DNA of 43,131 bases, from NCBI GenBank assembly GCA_016842085.1, contig JAEVEX010000025.1:1-43131 (forward strand). Reading direction: 5' to 3'. The translations under genes and the position numbers were made by a program. Shown here one piece after another: positions 32,780 to 41,433 of this stretch (position 1 is the stretch's first letter; each line of letters opens with the position of its first letter). Origin of the DNA: Candidatus Thermoflexus tengchongensis (GTDB lineage: Bacteria; Chloroflexota; Anaerolineae; Thermoflexales; Thermoflexaceae). Below the pieces are notes generated by a model. The model had not been told where the DNA came from. It ran no database searches and worked only from the letters and a program-made list of their open reading frames with translations.

Positions 32780-34075
32780 ATGGCCTTCACTGTTCGGGAT
32801 TTTGAAGATCTCACGCGCTTGCTGGATCAGCATCCGGAGTGGCTGGAGGCCCTGCGCCAGCGCATCCTCACCAAGGAGCTGCTCCAATCCCCTCGGACCC
32901 TTCGCACGCTCTCCACCCGGGTGGGCAGGGTGGAGAAAGGACTGGATCGCCTGAATGAGGCCTTGGGGACCCTTACCCGGACGGTGAAGGCGCTCGCCAA
33001 GGCCCAACAGCGCACCGAGGAAGAGGTGAAGCAGCTGGCGGAGGCCCAGCGGCGGTATCACGAGGAATTCGCCGCCTACCGGGCGGAAACGGAGCGCCGC
33101 TTCGCTGAACAGGCGGCCCGCCAGGAGGAGGTCGAGCGTCGCCTGGCCCGGCTTGAGGAAGAGGTAGCCGCCGCGCGGGCGGCGGCCGACCGCCGCTTCG
33201 CCGAACTGGCCGAAGCCCAGCGCCGCACCGAGGAACAGGTGCGACAGCTGGCCGAGGCCCAACGCCGCACCGAGGAGCGCCTCGAACAGCTGGCCGAAGC
33301 CCAACGTCGAACGGAGGAGCGCCTCGAACAACTGGCCCAAGCCCAGCGCCGCACCGAGGAGCGCCTCGAACAGCTGGCCGAAGCCCAGCGCCGCACCGAG
33401 GAGCGCCTCGAACAGCTGGCCGAAGCCCAACGTCGAACGGAGGAGCGCCTCGAACAACTGGCCCAAGCCCAGCGCCGCACCGAGGAGCGCCTCGAACAGC
33501 TGGCCGAGGCCCAGCGCCGCACCGAGGAGCGCCTCGAACAGCTGGCCGAAGCCCAGCGCCGCACCGAGGAACAGGTGGCCCAGCTCACCGAGGTGGTCCA
33601 CCGCCTGACGGAGCGGATGAGCCGCATCGAGGGAAGGCTACGGGGGGACGAGATGGAAACAGAATACCGCACCCTTCGGCGTCGGTATCGTCATCTGGTT
33701 CGCGAACCCCATATCCTCTCTGCGGAAGAGCGAGAGGCCTTGTTGGAGGCGGCTGAAGCGCGCGGGGTCATCGGACCGGAGGAGGCGGATGCCCTGGAGG
33801 TGGTGGATGTGATCGTTCGAGGGCACCGGCTGGAGGGTGAAGGGGAGACCTACCTGGTGGTGGAGGTGTCGGCGATCGTGCACACCGAGGATGTGGAGCG
33901 GGCGGCGGAGCGGGCCGCGGTGCTGCGCAAGGTGTTCCCCGAAGCCGAAGTGCGGGCCGTGGTGGCCGGGTCGGACATCCATCCGCTGGCGGCCCGGATG
34001 GCCCGGGACCGAGGGGTGTGGTGGCTGAAGGAGGGTCGCCCCTTCCCCCCATCGGAGATCCCGATCCCATCGTAG
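32780..34075 (+). CDS. Coiled-coil repeat protein with C-terminal nuclease-like domain
   Basis: A 431-residue protein in three parts. Residues 1-75 are helical. Residues about 75-285 form a long coiled coil containing nine 14-residue repeats, mostly RRTEERLEQLAEAQ. The C-terminal 140 residues include DALEVVDVIVRGHR and TYLVVEVSAIVHTEDVERA, with AVVAGSDIHPLAARMARDRGV: the layout of the DUF3782/PD-(D/E)XK nuclease-like family found with coiled coils in thermophiles. The catalytic E-x-K is E-x-S here, so nuclease activity is doubtful. GAGGA lies five bases before the ATG at 32780. Function is unknown; oligomerisation through the coil is likely. Confidence 0.78.
   Translation: MAFTVRDFEDLTRLLDQHPEWLEALRQRILTKELLQSPRTLRTLSTRVGRVEKGLDRLNEALGTLTRTVKALAKAQQRTEEEVKQLAEAQRRYHEEFAAYRAETERRFAEQAARQEEVERRLARLEEEVAAARAAADRRFAELAEAQRRTEEQVRQLAEAQRRTEERLEQLAEAQRRTEERLEQLAQAQRRTEERLEQLAEAQRRTEERLEQLAEAQRRTEERLEQLAQAQRRTEERLEQLAEAQRRTEERLEQLAEAQRRTEEQVAQLTEVVHRLTERMSRIEGRLRGDEMETEYRTLRRRYRHLVREPHILSAEEREALLEAAEARGVIGPEEADALEVVDVIVRGHRLEGEGETYLVVEVSAIVHTEDVERAAERAAVLRKVFPEAEVRAVVAGSDIHPLAARMARDRGVWWLKEGRPFPPSEIPIPS
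33221..33598 (+). repeat. Nine tandem 42-bp repeats in the coiled-coil gene
   Basis: Nine in-frame units of 42 bp each encode RRTEE(R/Q)(L/V)xQL(A/T)... A unit beginning CAACGTCGAACGGAGG recurs exactly 126 bp apart (33302 and 33428), showing that a block of three units was duplicated recently. Confidence 0.9.
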
Positions 34076-34093
34076 GCCTGGAGCCTTCCGAAG

Positions 34094-34127
34094 GGCGGGC
34101 GAGGCGTCCGGAGCGGCCTCGCCCGCC
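34094..34127 (+). terminator. Strong hairpin after the coiled-coil gene
   Basis: GGCGGGCGAGGC (34094-34105) and GCCTCGCCCGCC (34116-34127) form a perfect 12-bp stem with a 10-base loop, 18 bases past the stop. It lacks a U-tract. Confidence 0.65.
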
Positions 34128-34186
34128 TGTGGTTATCCGGCGGATCCCTCCCGTGTGAGCCCACCTTTTGATACAAGGGGGAACCG

Positions 34187-36412
34187 ATGCAGACCTACGC
34201 GTATGGCTACCCGCGCCTGGGGCGAAAGCGGGAATACAAGACCCTGATCGAGGGCTTCTGGGCGGGGAAGATCCAGGAGGCGGAGCTGGTCGCCGGCCTG
34301 GAGGCCCTGGAGGCGGAGCGCCTCGAGACCTATCGGCGCTTTGTGGATCGCTTCCCGGTCGGCGAGCTGTCCCTGTATGACCCGATGCTGGACACCGCCC
34401 TGATCCTGGGGCTTTACCCGAACGGCGGGCGGCTGGAGGATTACTTCGCGCTGGCGCGGGGCGAGAAGGCCCTGGAGCTCACCAAATGGTTTAACACCAA
34501 CTATCATTACCTGGTCCCGGAGATCCCCTTTGCCGGGGGGCAACCTCCGACCTTCCGGGTGGCCTGGAACAAACCCCTCGAAGCGTTCCAGAAGTTCCCG
34601 GATGGCCTCCCCTATGTGATCGGCCCCTACACGTTCCTCCGGCTCAGCAAGGGATATCCCCCGGAGGCCTTCGGGGTGCTATTCCGGGCGCTGATCCCGG
34701 CCTATGCCGAGCTTTTCCGGGCCCTGAAAGCGGCCGGCGCCCCGATGATCCACGTCGATGAACCCGCATGGGTGACCGATGTGCCGCCCGAGCATGTCGC
34801 GCTGATCCGGGAGGCCTACACTGCCCTGGGCCGGGAAGCGGAGCTCCTGGTGTTCACCTATTACGACAGCGTGGATTTCCTCGAGCAGCTCTACGATCTG
34901 CCCCTGCGGGGCATCGGGCTGGATCTCATCCACGGTGCGGAGAATCTGGAGACGCTTCGGCGGGCCGGCTTCCCCTCCGACAAGATCCTGATCGCCGGGA
35001 TCGTGGATGGTCGCAATGTCTGGAAGACGGATCTCCGGAAGGCCGCGCGGCAGGTCGAGGCGCTCCGCCAGTGGACTTCCGCCGGGATCTGGATCTCCAA
35101 CGCCGGGCCGCTCTACCATCTCCCCGTGACCGTAGAGGTGGAAACCCGTCTCGATCCGGCCCTTCAGGAGCGCATCGCCTTCGCCGCGGAACGCCTGAAG
35201 GAACTGAGCCTCCTCAAAACGCTGCTGACCGAGGGGGAAACCGAAGCGGTGCGGCGATGGAATGCCCCGGTCCACCCCATCGACCACTGGCATCGCCCCG
35301 AGGTCCAGGAGCGGGTGCGCCGCTTGAGGCCGGAGGATTTCTCCCGCGAACTTCCCTACGCCGCGCGATCCCGGCAGCAACGGGAACGGCTCTCCCTCCC
35401 CCTCTTCCCCACCACCACCATCGGGAGCTTCCCCCAGACGGAGGATCTGCGGCGGGCCCGCACCGCCTATCGCGCGGGGAAGCTTCCGGAGGCGGAATAC
35501 GAAGCCCTTATCCGGGAGCGGATCCGGTATGTCATCCAGATCCAGGAAGAGCTGGGCCTGGATGTGCTGGTCCATGGGGAGTTCGAGCGTTCGGACATGG
35601 TGGAATTCTTCGCTGAGCTCCTGGAGGGCTTCGCCATCACCCAGCACGGCTGGATCCTCTCCTACGGCACCCGCGTGTATCGGCCGCCGATCCTGTATGG
35701 GGATGTCCATCGGCCCCGGCCGATGACCCTGAAGGAGATCACCTATGCCCAATCCCTCACGGCGAAGCCCGTGAAGGGGATGCTCACCGGGCCGGTGACG
35801 ATGCTGGCCTGGAGCTATATCCGGGAGGACATCCCGGTGCATGAGGTGGCGTTCCAGCTGGCCCTGGCCATTCAGGACGAGGTGCGGGATCTGGAGGCGG
35901 CGGGGATCCGGGTGATCCAGATCGACGAGCCGGCCTTCCGGGAGCGGGCGCCCCTCAAGCGGCGGCGATGGCCCGAATACTTCGACTGGGCGGTGAAGGC
36001 CTTCCGCCTGGCCTCGCGGGCCCGGCCGGAGACCCAGATCCACACCCATATGTGCTACTCGGAGTTCAACGAGATCATCGAATACATTGACGCCCTGGAC
36101 GCCGATGTGATCAGCATCGAGGCCACGCGGAGCCGGGGCGAGGTCATCCACGCTTTCGAGCACCATCGCTACGAACGCCAGATCGGCCCGGGCGTCTACG
36201 ATGTGCATTCCCCGGCCGTCCCGACGCCGGAATCCATGGAGGCGATTATCGAACGGGCCATCCGGGTGATCCCTCCGGAGAACATCTGGGTGAACCCGGA
36301 CTGCGGGCTCAAGACCCGACGGTGGGAGGAGGTGATCCCTTCCCTGCGCAATATGGTGTCCGCGGCCCGGCGCCTCCGTGAGCGCCATGGGGCGGCCGTG
36401 CCGACGCCGTGA
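34187..36412 (+). CDS. metE: Cobalamin-independent methionine synthase
   Basis: Transfers a methyl group from 5-methyltetrahydropteroyl-polyglutamate to homocysteine, without B12. The 741-residue protein has the duplicated (beta/alpha)8 barrels of MetE. The N-terminal half starts YGYPRLGRKREYKTLIEGFW. The catalytic half has FPTTTIGSFPQT, the zinc ligands His621 and Cys623 (HTHMCYSEF), Glu645 (ISIEATRS) and Cys706 (NPDCGLKTR), and MLTGPVTML for substrate binding. AAGGGGG precedes the ATG. No MetR-like regulator or recognisable riboswitch is seen in the 111-base upstream gap, which is mostly the preceding hairpin. Confidence 0.96.
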   Translation: MQTYAYGYPRLGRKREYKTLIEGFWAGKIQEAELVAGLEALEAERLETYRRFVDRFPVGELSLYDPMLDTALILGLYPNGGRLEDYFALARGEKALELTKWFNTNYHYLVPEIPFAGGQPPTFRVAWNKPLEAFQKFPDGLPYVIGPYTFLRLSKGYPPEAFGVLFRALIPAYAELFRALKAAGAPMIHVDEPAWVTDVPPEHVALIREAYTALGREAELLVFTYYDSVDFLEQLYDLPLRGIGLDLIHGAENLETLRRAGFPSDKILIAGIVDGRNVWKTDLRKAARQVEALRQWTSAGIWISNAGPLYHLPVTVEVETRLDPALQERIAFAAERLKELSLLKTLLTEGETEAVRRWNAPVHPIDHWHRPEVQERVRRLRPEDFSRELPYAARSRQQRERLSLPLFPTTTIGSFPQTEDLRRARTAYRAGKLPEAEYEALIRERIRYVIQIQEELGLDVLVHGEFERSDMVEFFAELLEGFAITQHGWILSYGTRVYRPPILYGDVHRPRPMTLKEITYAQSLTAKPVKGMLTGPVTMLAWSYIREDIPVHEVAFQLALAIQDEVRDLEAAGIRVIQIDEPAFRERAPLKRRRWPEYFDWAVKAFRLASRARPETQIHTHMCYSEFNEIIEYIDALDADVISIEATRSRGEVIHAFEHHRYERQIGPGVYDVHSPAVPTPESMEAIIERAIRVIPPENIWVNPDCGLKTRRWEEVIPSLRNMVSAARRLRERHGAAVPTP

Positions 36413-36503
36413 AACATAAAAATGGGGGTAGAGTTTGTATCCCGGCCCGCTTTCGTGTTAGGATGAACGCGGCATCCGCTAACCTCAGGAAAGAGGTGAA
36501 CGA

Positions 36504-37472
36504 ATGGCTTCCACGATCCGTGAGCCCATCCCCCTGGAAGCGGCCCCTGTCTCCCCACCCGGGCTCTCGCGGCGCCCGGAGTGGTTAAAAGTTCGGGCCC
36601 CCCATGGGGAGACCTATGAGTTCGTGCTCCGGCTGATGCGGAGCAAGCGCCTCCACACGGTCTGTGAGGAGGCCCATTGCCCGAACATCGGGGAGTGCTG
36701 GGGGCGCGGCACAGCGACGTTTATGATCCTGGGGGACGTCTGCACGCGTTCCTGCCGGTTCTGCGCGGTCAAAACCGGCCGCCCGCTCACGGTGGATTGG
36801 GATGAGCCGAACCGCGTGGCGGAGGCCGTCCGGGCGATGGGGCTTTCCCATGTGGTGATCACCTCGGTCAACCGGGACGAGCTGCCGGATGGAGGGGCCA
36901 CGCTTTTCGCGATGACCATCCGCCGGATCCGGGAGCTGGTTCCGGGCTGCACGGTGGAGGTGCTCACGCCGGACTTCAAGGGCTCGATCGACGCCCTGCG
37001 CATCGTCATCGAGGCGCGGCCGGACATCTTCAACCACAATGTGGAGACAGTGCCGCGGCTTTTCAAGAAGGTGCAACCCCAGGATCGCTACGAATGGGCG
37101 ATGGCCACGCTTTCTAACGCCAAGAAGCTGTGGCCGGAATGCGTCACCAAGTCCGGGATCATGGTCGGGCTGGGGGAGACGTGGGAGGAGATCATCGACG
37201 TGATGAAGGACCTGCGGGCGGTGGGCGTGGATATCCTCACCATCGGCCAGTATCTCCAGCCATCCCGGAACCATCTTCCGGTGGAGCGGTTCTACCGCCC
37301 GGAGGAATTTGAGGAGCTGAAGCGGATCGGCTACGAGCTGGGGTTCCGGTGGGTGGAGAGCGGCCCGCTGGTGCGCAGCAGCTACCGGGCGGAAGCCCAG
37401 GCCCGGGCCCTCTCCCGGGTGCCCCGGCCGGCCGAACGGGAGGCCGCGCCAGCCCCCCAGATCCGATCGTGA
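36504..37472 (+). CDS. lipA: Lipoyl synthase
   Basis: A radical SAM enzyme that inserts two sulfurs into octanoyl groups on lipoyl domains. The 322-residue protein has the auxiliary-cluster cysteines Cys54, Cys59 and Cys65 ([14 protein letters not shown]) and the radical SAM motif CTRSCRFC (80-87). It also has the family segments [30 protein letters not shown] and [13 protein letters not shown], and the C-terminal RSSYRAE supplying the serine ligand to the auxiliary cluster. AGAGGTGA lies just upstream of the ATG. LipB or LplA is not in the window. A terminator hairpin follows. Confidence 0.97.
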   Translation: MASTIREPIPLEAAPVSPPGLSRRPEWLKVRAPHGETYEFVLRLMRSKRLHTVCEEAHCPNIGECWGRGTATFMILGDVCTRSCRFCAVKTGRPLTVDWDEPNRVAEAVRAMGLSHVVITSVNRDELPDGGATLFAMTIRRIRELVPGCTVEVLTPDFKGSIDALRIVIEARPDIFNHNVETVPRLFKKVQPQDRYEWAMATLSNAKKLWPECVTKSGIMVGLGETWEEIIDVMKDLRAVGVDILTIGQYLQPSRNHLPVERFYRPEEFEELKRIGYELGFRWVESGPLVRSSYRAEAQARALSRVPRPAEREAAPAPQIRS

Positions 37473-37568
37473 TGCGGGCGGGTTTCCCCTGGGGGCTTTC
37501 CCCCAAACCGGGTTTTCTCCTGACGTCCGATCCAGGTCCCGTTGCGGCCGTTCCCCCATAAAAAGCGA

Positions 37569-37596
37569 AGCGCCGGGGGCCGCCATCCCCGGCGCT
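37569..37596 (+). terminator. Terminator of lipA
   Basis: AGCGCCGGGG (37569-37578) and CCCCGGCGCT (37587-37596) form a perfect 10-bp stem with an 8-base loop, about 100 bases past the lipA stop. A-runs flank it on both sides. Confidence 0.6.
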
Positions 37597-37678
37597 CGGC
37601 TAAAAGGAGGAGAAGAGGTTCCGCCCGCTGCTCGCTTTACAGGATAAGCCATGGCGGGCTTCTTTGCTGGACGGAAAT

Positions 37679-37700
37679 CTGACGTTTCCCTGACGTTTCC
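37679..37700 (+). repeat. Tandem 11-bp direct repeat, possible operator
   Basis: CTGACGTTTCC occurs twice without a gap, and a partial TCCTGACGTCC lies at about 37519. Tandem 11-bp spacing equals one DNA turn, as for PhoB-type regulators. No promoter boxes are obvious. Confidence 0.4.
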
Positions 37701-38128
37701 TCGACGCCGGAGACGATCCCCTGAGCCGGGCCTCCGGGAGGAGCCCCCGGGCCCTTCCCCCAGCGCCATCCCCATCCGGACCGGATCGGCGTTCCGCAAT
37801 CCGTTTCCTTCGGGGGTTTTCGGGGCTGGGCCGGCCGCCTCTGACGACCTCGCTTTAAAACGCAGGGGAAAGGGCCATCCCATCCCTCCGCATTCCAGCT
37901 CCGCTGCGTAAGCCCGCCAGGAGCTGGACGGCGGGTTGGCCCGTGGGGCCCGGAGGACTGGTGGAGTACGGACCGCTGGGATCTTCTCCCGGCGGCCCTT
38001 TCCGCCGAGGGGAAGAAGAGGAAAAATACATCTGGGGTGGACAAGCGGGGGTCAGAGGTCCCCTGCGGGCCCTCGGGATTCCCTTTATCAGTCCACAGGC
38101 AGGACGCGAACCCACAAGGAGCGATCGC

Positions 38129-39142
38129 ATGACGGGAGAAATCTGGGCGGTGCGCACCGAGCGACTGACCCGGGTCTATCGGGTGGCCCGGAAACGGGGG
38201 CAGCCGCCCCAGGAGCGGATCGCCTTGCAGGAGGTGGATCTGGAGATCCGCCCCGGCGAGCTGTTCGGCCTGCTGGGGCCGAACGGAGCAGGGAAGACCA
38301 CGCTGATCAAGATCCTCACCACCCTGCTCCTGCCGACCTCCGGCCGGGCCTGGGTCGCCGGCTATGATGTGGTCACCCAGCCGGAGGCCATCCGACGTCG
38401 CATCAATATGGTGGCGGGCGGCGAATCCTGCGGTTACGGGTTGCTTACAGTGCGCGAGAACCTGTGGATGTTCTCCCAGTTCTACGGCCTGGATAACCGG
38501 ACGGCCCGCCGTCGCATCGAGGAGCTGCTTGAGCGCTTCGAGCTGCGGGATCGCGGGGATTCCAAAATGTCGGATCTCTCCACCGGGTTGCGGCAGAAGG
38601 TGAACATCATCCGGGGCTTTCTCACCGACCCGGAGATCCTGTTCCTGGACGAGCCCACCCTCGGGCTGGATGTGAACGCCGCACGGCAGATCCGCTCGTT
38701 CATCCGCGCGTGGATCCAGGAGCGGCCAGGGCGGACGATCCTTCTGACCACCCATTACATGCTGGAAGCGGAGGAGCTGTGCGATCGGGTGGCGATCATC
38801 GATCGAGGGCGCATCCTGGCCTGCGACACCCCTCAGGAGCTGAAGCGGCGCCTTCAGCGGGATGCCATCTTCTCCATCGAGGTGACCGAGTTCCCGCACC
38901 ACGCCCAACTCCTGGGGGAGATCCCCGGGGTGCGTCAGGTCCATCATCGCCATCACAATGGGCATCTGGAGCTGGATCTCATCCTGGAGGAGGAGGGAGT
39001 GATCGGTCCGGTGATCTCGGTTCTGACGGCGAACGGCGCCCATATCCTGGCCCTCCGCAAACGGGAGCCCACTCTGGAGGACGTGTTTGTTAGCCTGGTG
39101 GGGCGAGGGCTGTCGGAAGCCGGCGAGGAGGAGCCGGGATGA
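38129..39142 (+). CDS. ABC-2 type exporter ATPase
   Basis: A 337-residue ATPase of the DrrA/NatA group. It has Walker A GPNGAGKT (50-57), the signature LSTGLRQKV, Walker B and D-loop LFLDEPTLGLDV, the H-loop TTHYMLEAEELCDR, and a C-terminal regulatory domain of about 90 residues containing a His-rich stretch (PGVRQVHHRHHNGHLE). The ATG at 38129 has AGGAG seven bases upstream. Its stop overlaps the first permease start by four bases (ATGA). Such systems export drugs, lipids or polysaccharides; the cargo is not evident. Confidence 0.92.
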   Translation: MTGEIWAVRTERLTRVYRVARKRGQPPQERIALQEVDLEIRPGELFGLLGPNGAGKTTLIKILTTLLLPTSGRAWVAGYDVVTQPEAIRRRINMVAGGESCGYGLLTVRENLWMFSQFYGLDNRTARRRIEELLERFELRDRGDSKMSDLSTGLRQKVNIIRGFLTDPEILFLDEPTLGLDVNAARQIRSFIRAWIQERPGRTILLTTHYMLEAEELCDRVAIIDRGRILACDTPQELKRRLQRDAIFSIEVTEFPHHAQLLGEIPGVRQVHHRHHNGHLELDLILEEEGVIGPVISVLTANGAHILALRKREPTLEDVFVSLVGRGLSEAGEEEPG

Positions 39143-39957
39143 GCCGGGAAGCCGTGGCCCTCTTTTTGCGAACGATGATCGCGCGGGCTTACCCGCGGAT
39201 CATCGGCCAGAACCGGGAGCCCAGCTGGGTTCTGATCGATATTGGATTGCCGCTGCTGGGCACCTCCGCCTATGTGTTCATCTATCGGGCCCTCCAGGCC
39301 CCCGAGGAATACATCGGCTTCGTGATCCTGGGCGGGGCCATGACCGCCTTCTGGCTCAACGTCCTGTGGTCGATGTCCAGCCAGCTTTACTGGGAAAAAG
39401 AATCGGGGAACCTCCCCCTGTTCATCATCGCCCCCGGACCGATGATGGGGATCCTGGCCGGGATGGCGCTGGGCGGGATGCTGGCGACCACCCTGCGGGC
39501 ATCGGTGATCGTCCTGGCCGGCTCTCTGCTCTTCGGGGTGCGTTACGCGCCGGCGAATCCTCTGGCGCTGGTGGGGACCTTCCTGCTGACCCTGCTGGCC
39601 CTTTATGGGTTGGGGATGCTGCTGGCCTCTCTCTTCCTGATGTGGGGCCGGGAGGCCTGGCATCTCTCGAACCTCTTACAGGAGCCGATCTACCTGCTCT
39701 CCGGGTTCTACTTCCCGATCCGGGCGCTGGGGTTCTGGATCGGCGCGCTGGCGTCCCTGATTCCCCTCACCCTGGGCCTGGATGCGATGCGGCAGCTCCT
39801 CTTCCCGAGGGCCGCCAGCGGCCTGTTCCCGGTTGGCTGGGAGATCGGGGGCCTGGCCGTGCTGAGCGCCGTCTTCCTCATTGCGGCGAAGCGGGCTCTG
39901 GATGCTCTCGAATGGCTGGCCCGACGGGAAGGTCGGCTCACGGAACGGAGGCGCTGA
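39139..39957 (+). CDS. ABC-2 type permease, first subunit
   Basis: A 272-residue permease with six hydrophobic helices (about 34-53, 58-79, 100-135, 140-168, 180-205 and 225-248). The PIYLLSGFYFPIRALG segment before the fifth helix is typical of ABC-2 transporters. Translation is coupled to the ATPase through the ATGA overlap, and its TGA overlaps the ATG of the second permease by one base. The two permeases are dissimilar enough to form a heterodimer. The C-terminal tail is basic and cytoplasmic. Confidence 0.9.
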   Translation: MSREAVALFLRTMIARAYPRIIGQNREPSWVLIDIGLPLLGTSAYVFIYRALQAPEEYIGFVILGGAMTAFWLNVLWSMSSQLYWEKESGNLPLFIIAPGPMMGILAGMALGGMLATTLRASVIVLAGSLLFGVRYAPANPLALVGTFLLTLLALYGLGMLLASLFLMWGREAWHLSNLLQEPIYLLSGFYFPIRALGFWIGALASLIPLTLGLDAMRQLLFPRAASGLFPVGWEIGGLAVLSAVFLIAAKRALDALEWLARREGRLTERRR

Positions 39958-40805
39958 TGCGAACCCTCTGGCGAACCCTGCGGACCGCCGCCTGGCTGGG
40001 CTGGCAGATCGAATCGAACTGGACGGATCCATTCCTGTTTATGATCTACTCGGTCGCCAAGCCCATCGCCAGCGTCCTCATCCTGATCCTGATGTATAAG
40101 GTGGTGGCCCGGGCGGATTTCAGCCACCCTCTCTTCGCTTATCTCTACCTGGGCAACGCGTTCTATATCTATGTGGGCGCCGTCCTCACGGGGATCAGCC
40201 AGGTTTTGATCATCGACCGGGAGGAATATGGGATCCTGAAATACTTCTACATCGCGCCCATCCCCTCCGAAGCCTACCTGGTGGGGCGAGGGGTTGCCCG
40301 CATGGCCACCGGCACGATCGCTGTGGCGATCACGCTCCTGTTCGGGCTCCTGGTTTTCCGGCTGCCGTTACAGATCTCCGGGGCGGGCGGGGTGTTTTTC
40401 CTCCTCGCGATGATGCTGGGGATGCTGGCCATGATCGGTCTGGGGGTGGGGCTGGCGGGAGCCACCCTTCTCGCAGCCCGCCATGTCTGGGTGATCGGGG
40501 AAGCGGTGGCCGGCGCCCTCTATCTGTTCTGCGGCGCCGTGTTCCCCCTGGAGGTCCTCCCGCCCTTCCTGCGCCCGATCGGATATGTGCTTCCCCTGAC
40601 CTACTGGCTGGAAAGTGTCCGTCGGGCCCTGCTGGGTCCCTCCGCCGTCCGCTTCCCGACCTTCGCCGGATGGTCGGATGGACAGCTGCTATTGCTCCTG
40701 GGAGGGATGACCGCGCTCTCCATGGGTATGGGGTTTGGGCTGTATCGGCTGGCGGAGCGGAAAGCCCGAGCGCAGGGGGCGATCGATCGGGAGACCGGGT
40801 ATTAA
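39957..40805 (+). CDS. ABC-2 type permease, second subunit
   Basis: A 282-residue permease with six hydrophobic helices and the ABC-2 segment LYLFCGAVFPLEVLPPFLRPIGYVLPLTYWLESVR. The ATG shares its A with the preceding TGA stop, and GGAGG lies five bases upstream inside the first permease gene. The open frame runs far upstream in the same phase but there it is only the shadow of the first permease. It ends the operon; the repeat array begins eight bases later with no recognisable terminator other than the array's own hairpins. Confidence 0.9.
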   Translation: MRTLWRTLRTAAWLGWQIESNWTDPFLFMIYSVAKPIASVLILILMYKVVARADFSHPLFAYLYLGNAFYIYVGAVLTGISQVLIIDREEYGILKYFYIAPIPSEAYLVGRGVARMATGTIAVAITLLFGLLVFRLPLQISGAGGVFFLLAMMLGMLAMIGLGVGLAGATLLAARHVWVIGEAVAGALYLFCGAVFPLEVLPPFLRPIGYVLPLTYWLESVRRALLGPSAVRFPTFAGWSDGQLLLLLGGMTALSMGMGFGLYRLAERKARAQGAIDRETGY

Positions 40806-40812
40806 GAGACGC

Positions 40813-41433
40813 GTCGAATGAATTCGACCTCAAGAGGCCTTCGGCCGGCCTTCGCCGGCCGGGAGAAGAGTTTCGTGCCGGCGAAGGCTGGCATCCGGCG
40901 CGGAGAGGGTGTCGAATGAATTCGACCTTAAAGGCCTTCGGCCACCGGCCGGCCTGCGCCGGCCGAAAGGCGGTTTTCATGCCGGCGAAGACCGGCACCC
41001 GGCGCGAAGCGCCCAACCAGGCCGATTTCAATCGGCGCACAAGCCCACGCCCGGCGCGGAGAGCGTCGAATGAATTCGACCTTAAAGGCCTTTGGCCACC
41101 GGCCGGCCTGCGCCGGCTGTTACGTCGGCGCAGGCCGACGCTTGGCGCGAAGCGCCTCGCGAGGCCGATTTCCAATCGGCGTGAGAGGCCAACGGCCGGC
41201 GCGGGTGTCGGAGGAATTCGACCTCAAGAGGCCGTCGCCGGCTGTCGTGTCGAATGAATTCGACCTCATAGGCCTTCGGCCGATGGCCGGCCTGCGCCGG
41301 CCAAAAATGCCTTCCGCGTCGGCGCAGGCCGACGCCCGGCGCGGAGCGCCTATGGAGGCCGATTTCCAATCGGCGTGAGAGGCCGACACCTGACGCAAAG
41401 CGCCTCGCGAGGCCGATTTCCATCGGCGCACGG
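40813..41433. repeat. Array of nested palindromic intergenic repeats
   Basis: The core GTCGAA-TGAA-TTCGAC (6-bp stem, TGAA loop) starts at 40813, 40911, 41065 and 41249, with a variant (GTCGGAGGAATTCGAC) at 41207. A second hairpin GCCGATTTCCAATCGGC, with small variants, lies at 41021, 41164, 41358 and 41412. Between them are GGCCTGCGCCGGCC-like and CGTCGGCGCAGGCCGACG palindromes and GGCGCGAAGCGCC. Three near-complete monomers of about 142-154 bp and several partial ones can be seen. All six frames give repetitive peptides without family features, so this is not a gene. Spacing (98, 154, 142, 42) is too irregular for CRISPR. Confidence 0.88.

Larger units (their letters stand above)
37473..38128. 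other. Long intergenic region before the ABC-2 operon
   Basis: This stretch of 656 bases holds the lipA terminator, a pair of adjacent direct 11-bp repeats (37679-37700) and, at its end, the AGGAG site of the ATPase gene. The ATPase frame stays open back to 37943, but that extension has no ABC similarity and no ribosome site. I see no other gene. Confidence 0.5.

Noticed and set aside
32702-33672. Two minus-strand frames opposite the coiled-coil repeats, giving regular Leu/Phe or Ser/Arg repeats
   Set aside because: Their periodicity merely mirrors the 42-bp repeat; the plus frame gives a proper heptad pattern, a ribosome site and a conserved C-terminal domain.
34076-34186. Possible SAM or cobalamin riboswitch ahead of metE
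   Set aside because: The 111-base gap is mostly a 12-bp hairpin ending the previous gene; no SAM-I or cobalamin consensus elements can be recognised.
34679-36388. Long minus-strand open frame opposite metE
   Set aside because: metE has all zinc ligands and normal length on the plus strand; the antisense product is low-complexity and matches nothing.
37943-38128. N-terminal extension of the ABC-2 ATPase frame
   Set aside because: The extension lacks similarity to ABC ATPases and a ribosome site, while the ATG at 38129 has AGGAG at seven bases.
40813-41433. CRISPR array interpretation of the palindromic repeats
   Set aside because: Copies are spaced 98, 154, 142 and 42 bases apart, the intervening DNA is itself repeated, and the units contain several different hairpins.
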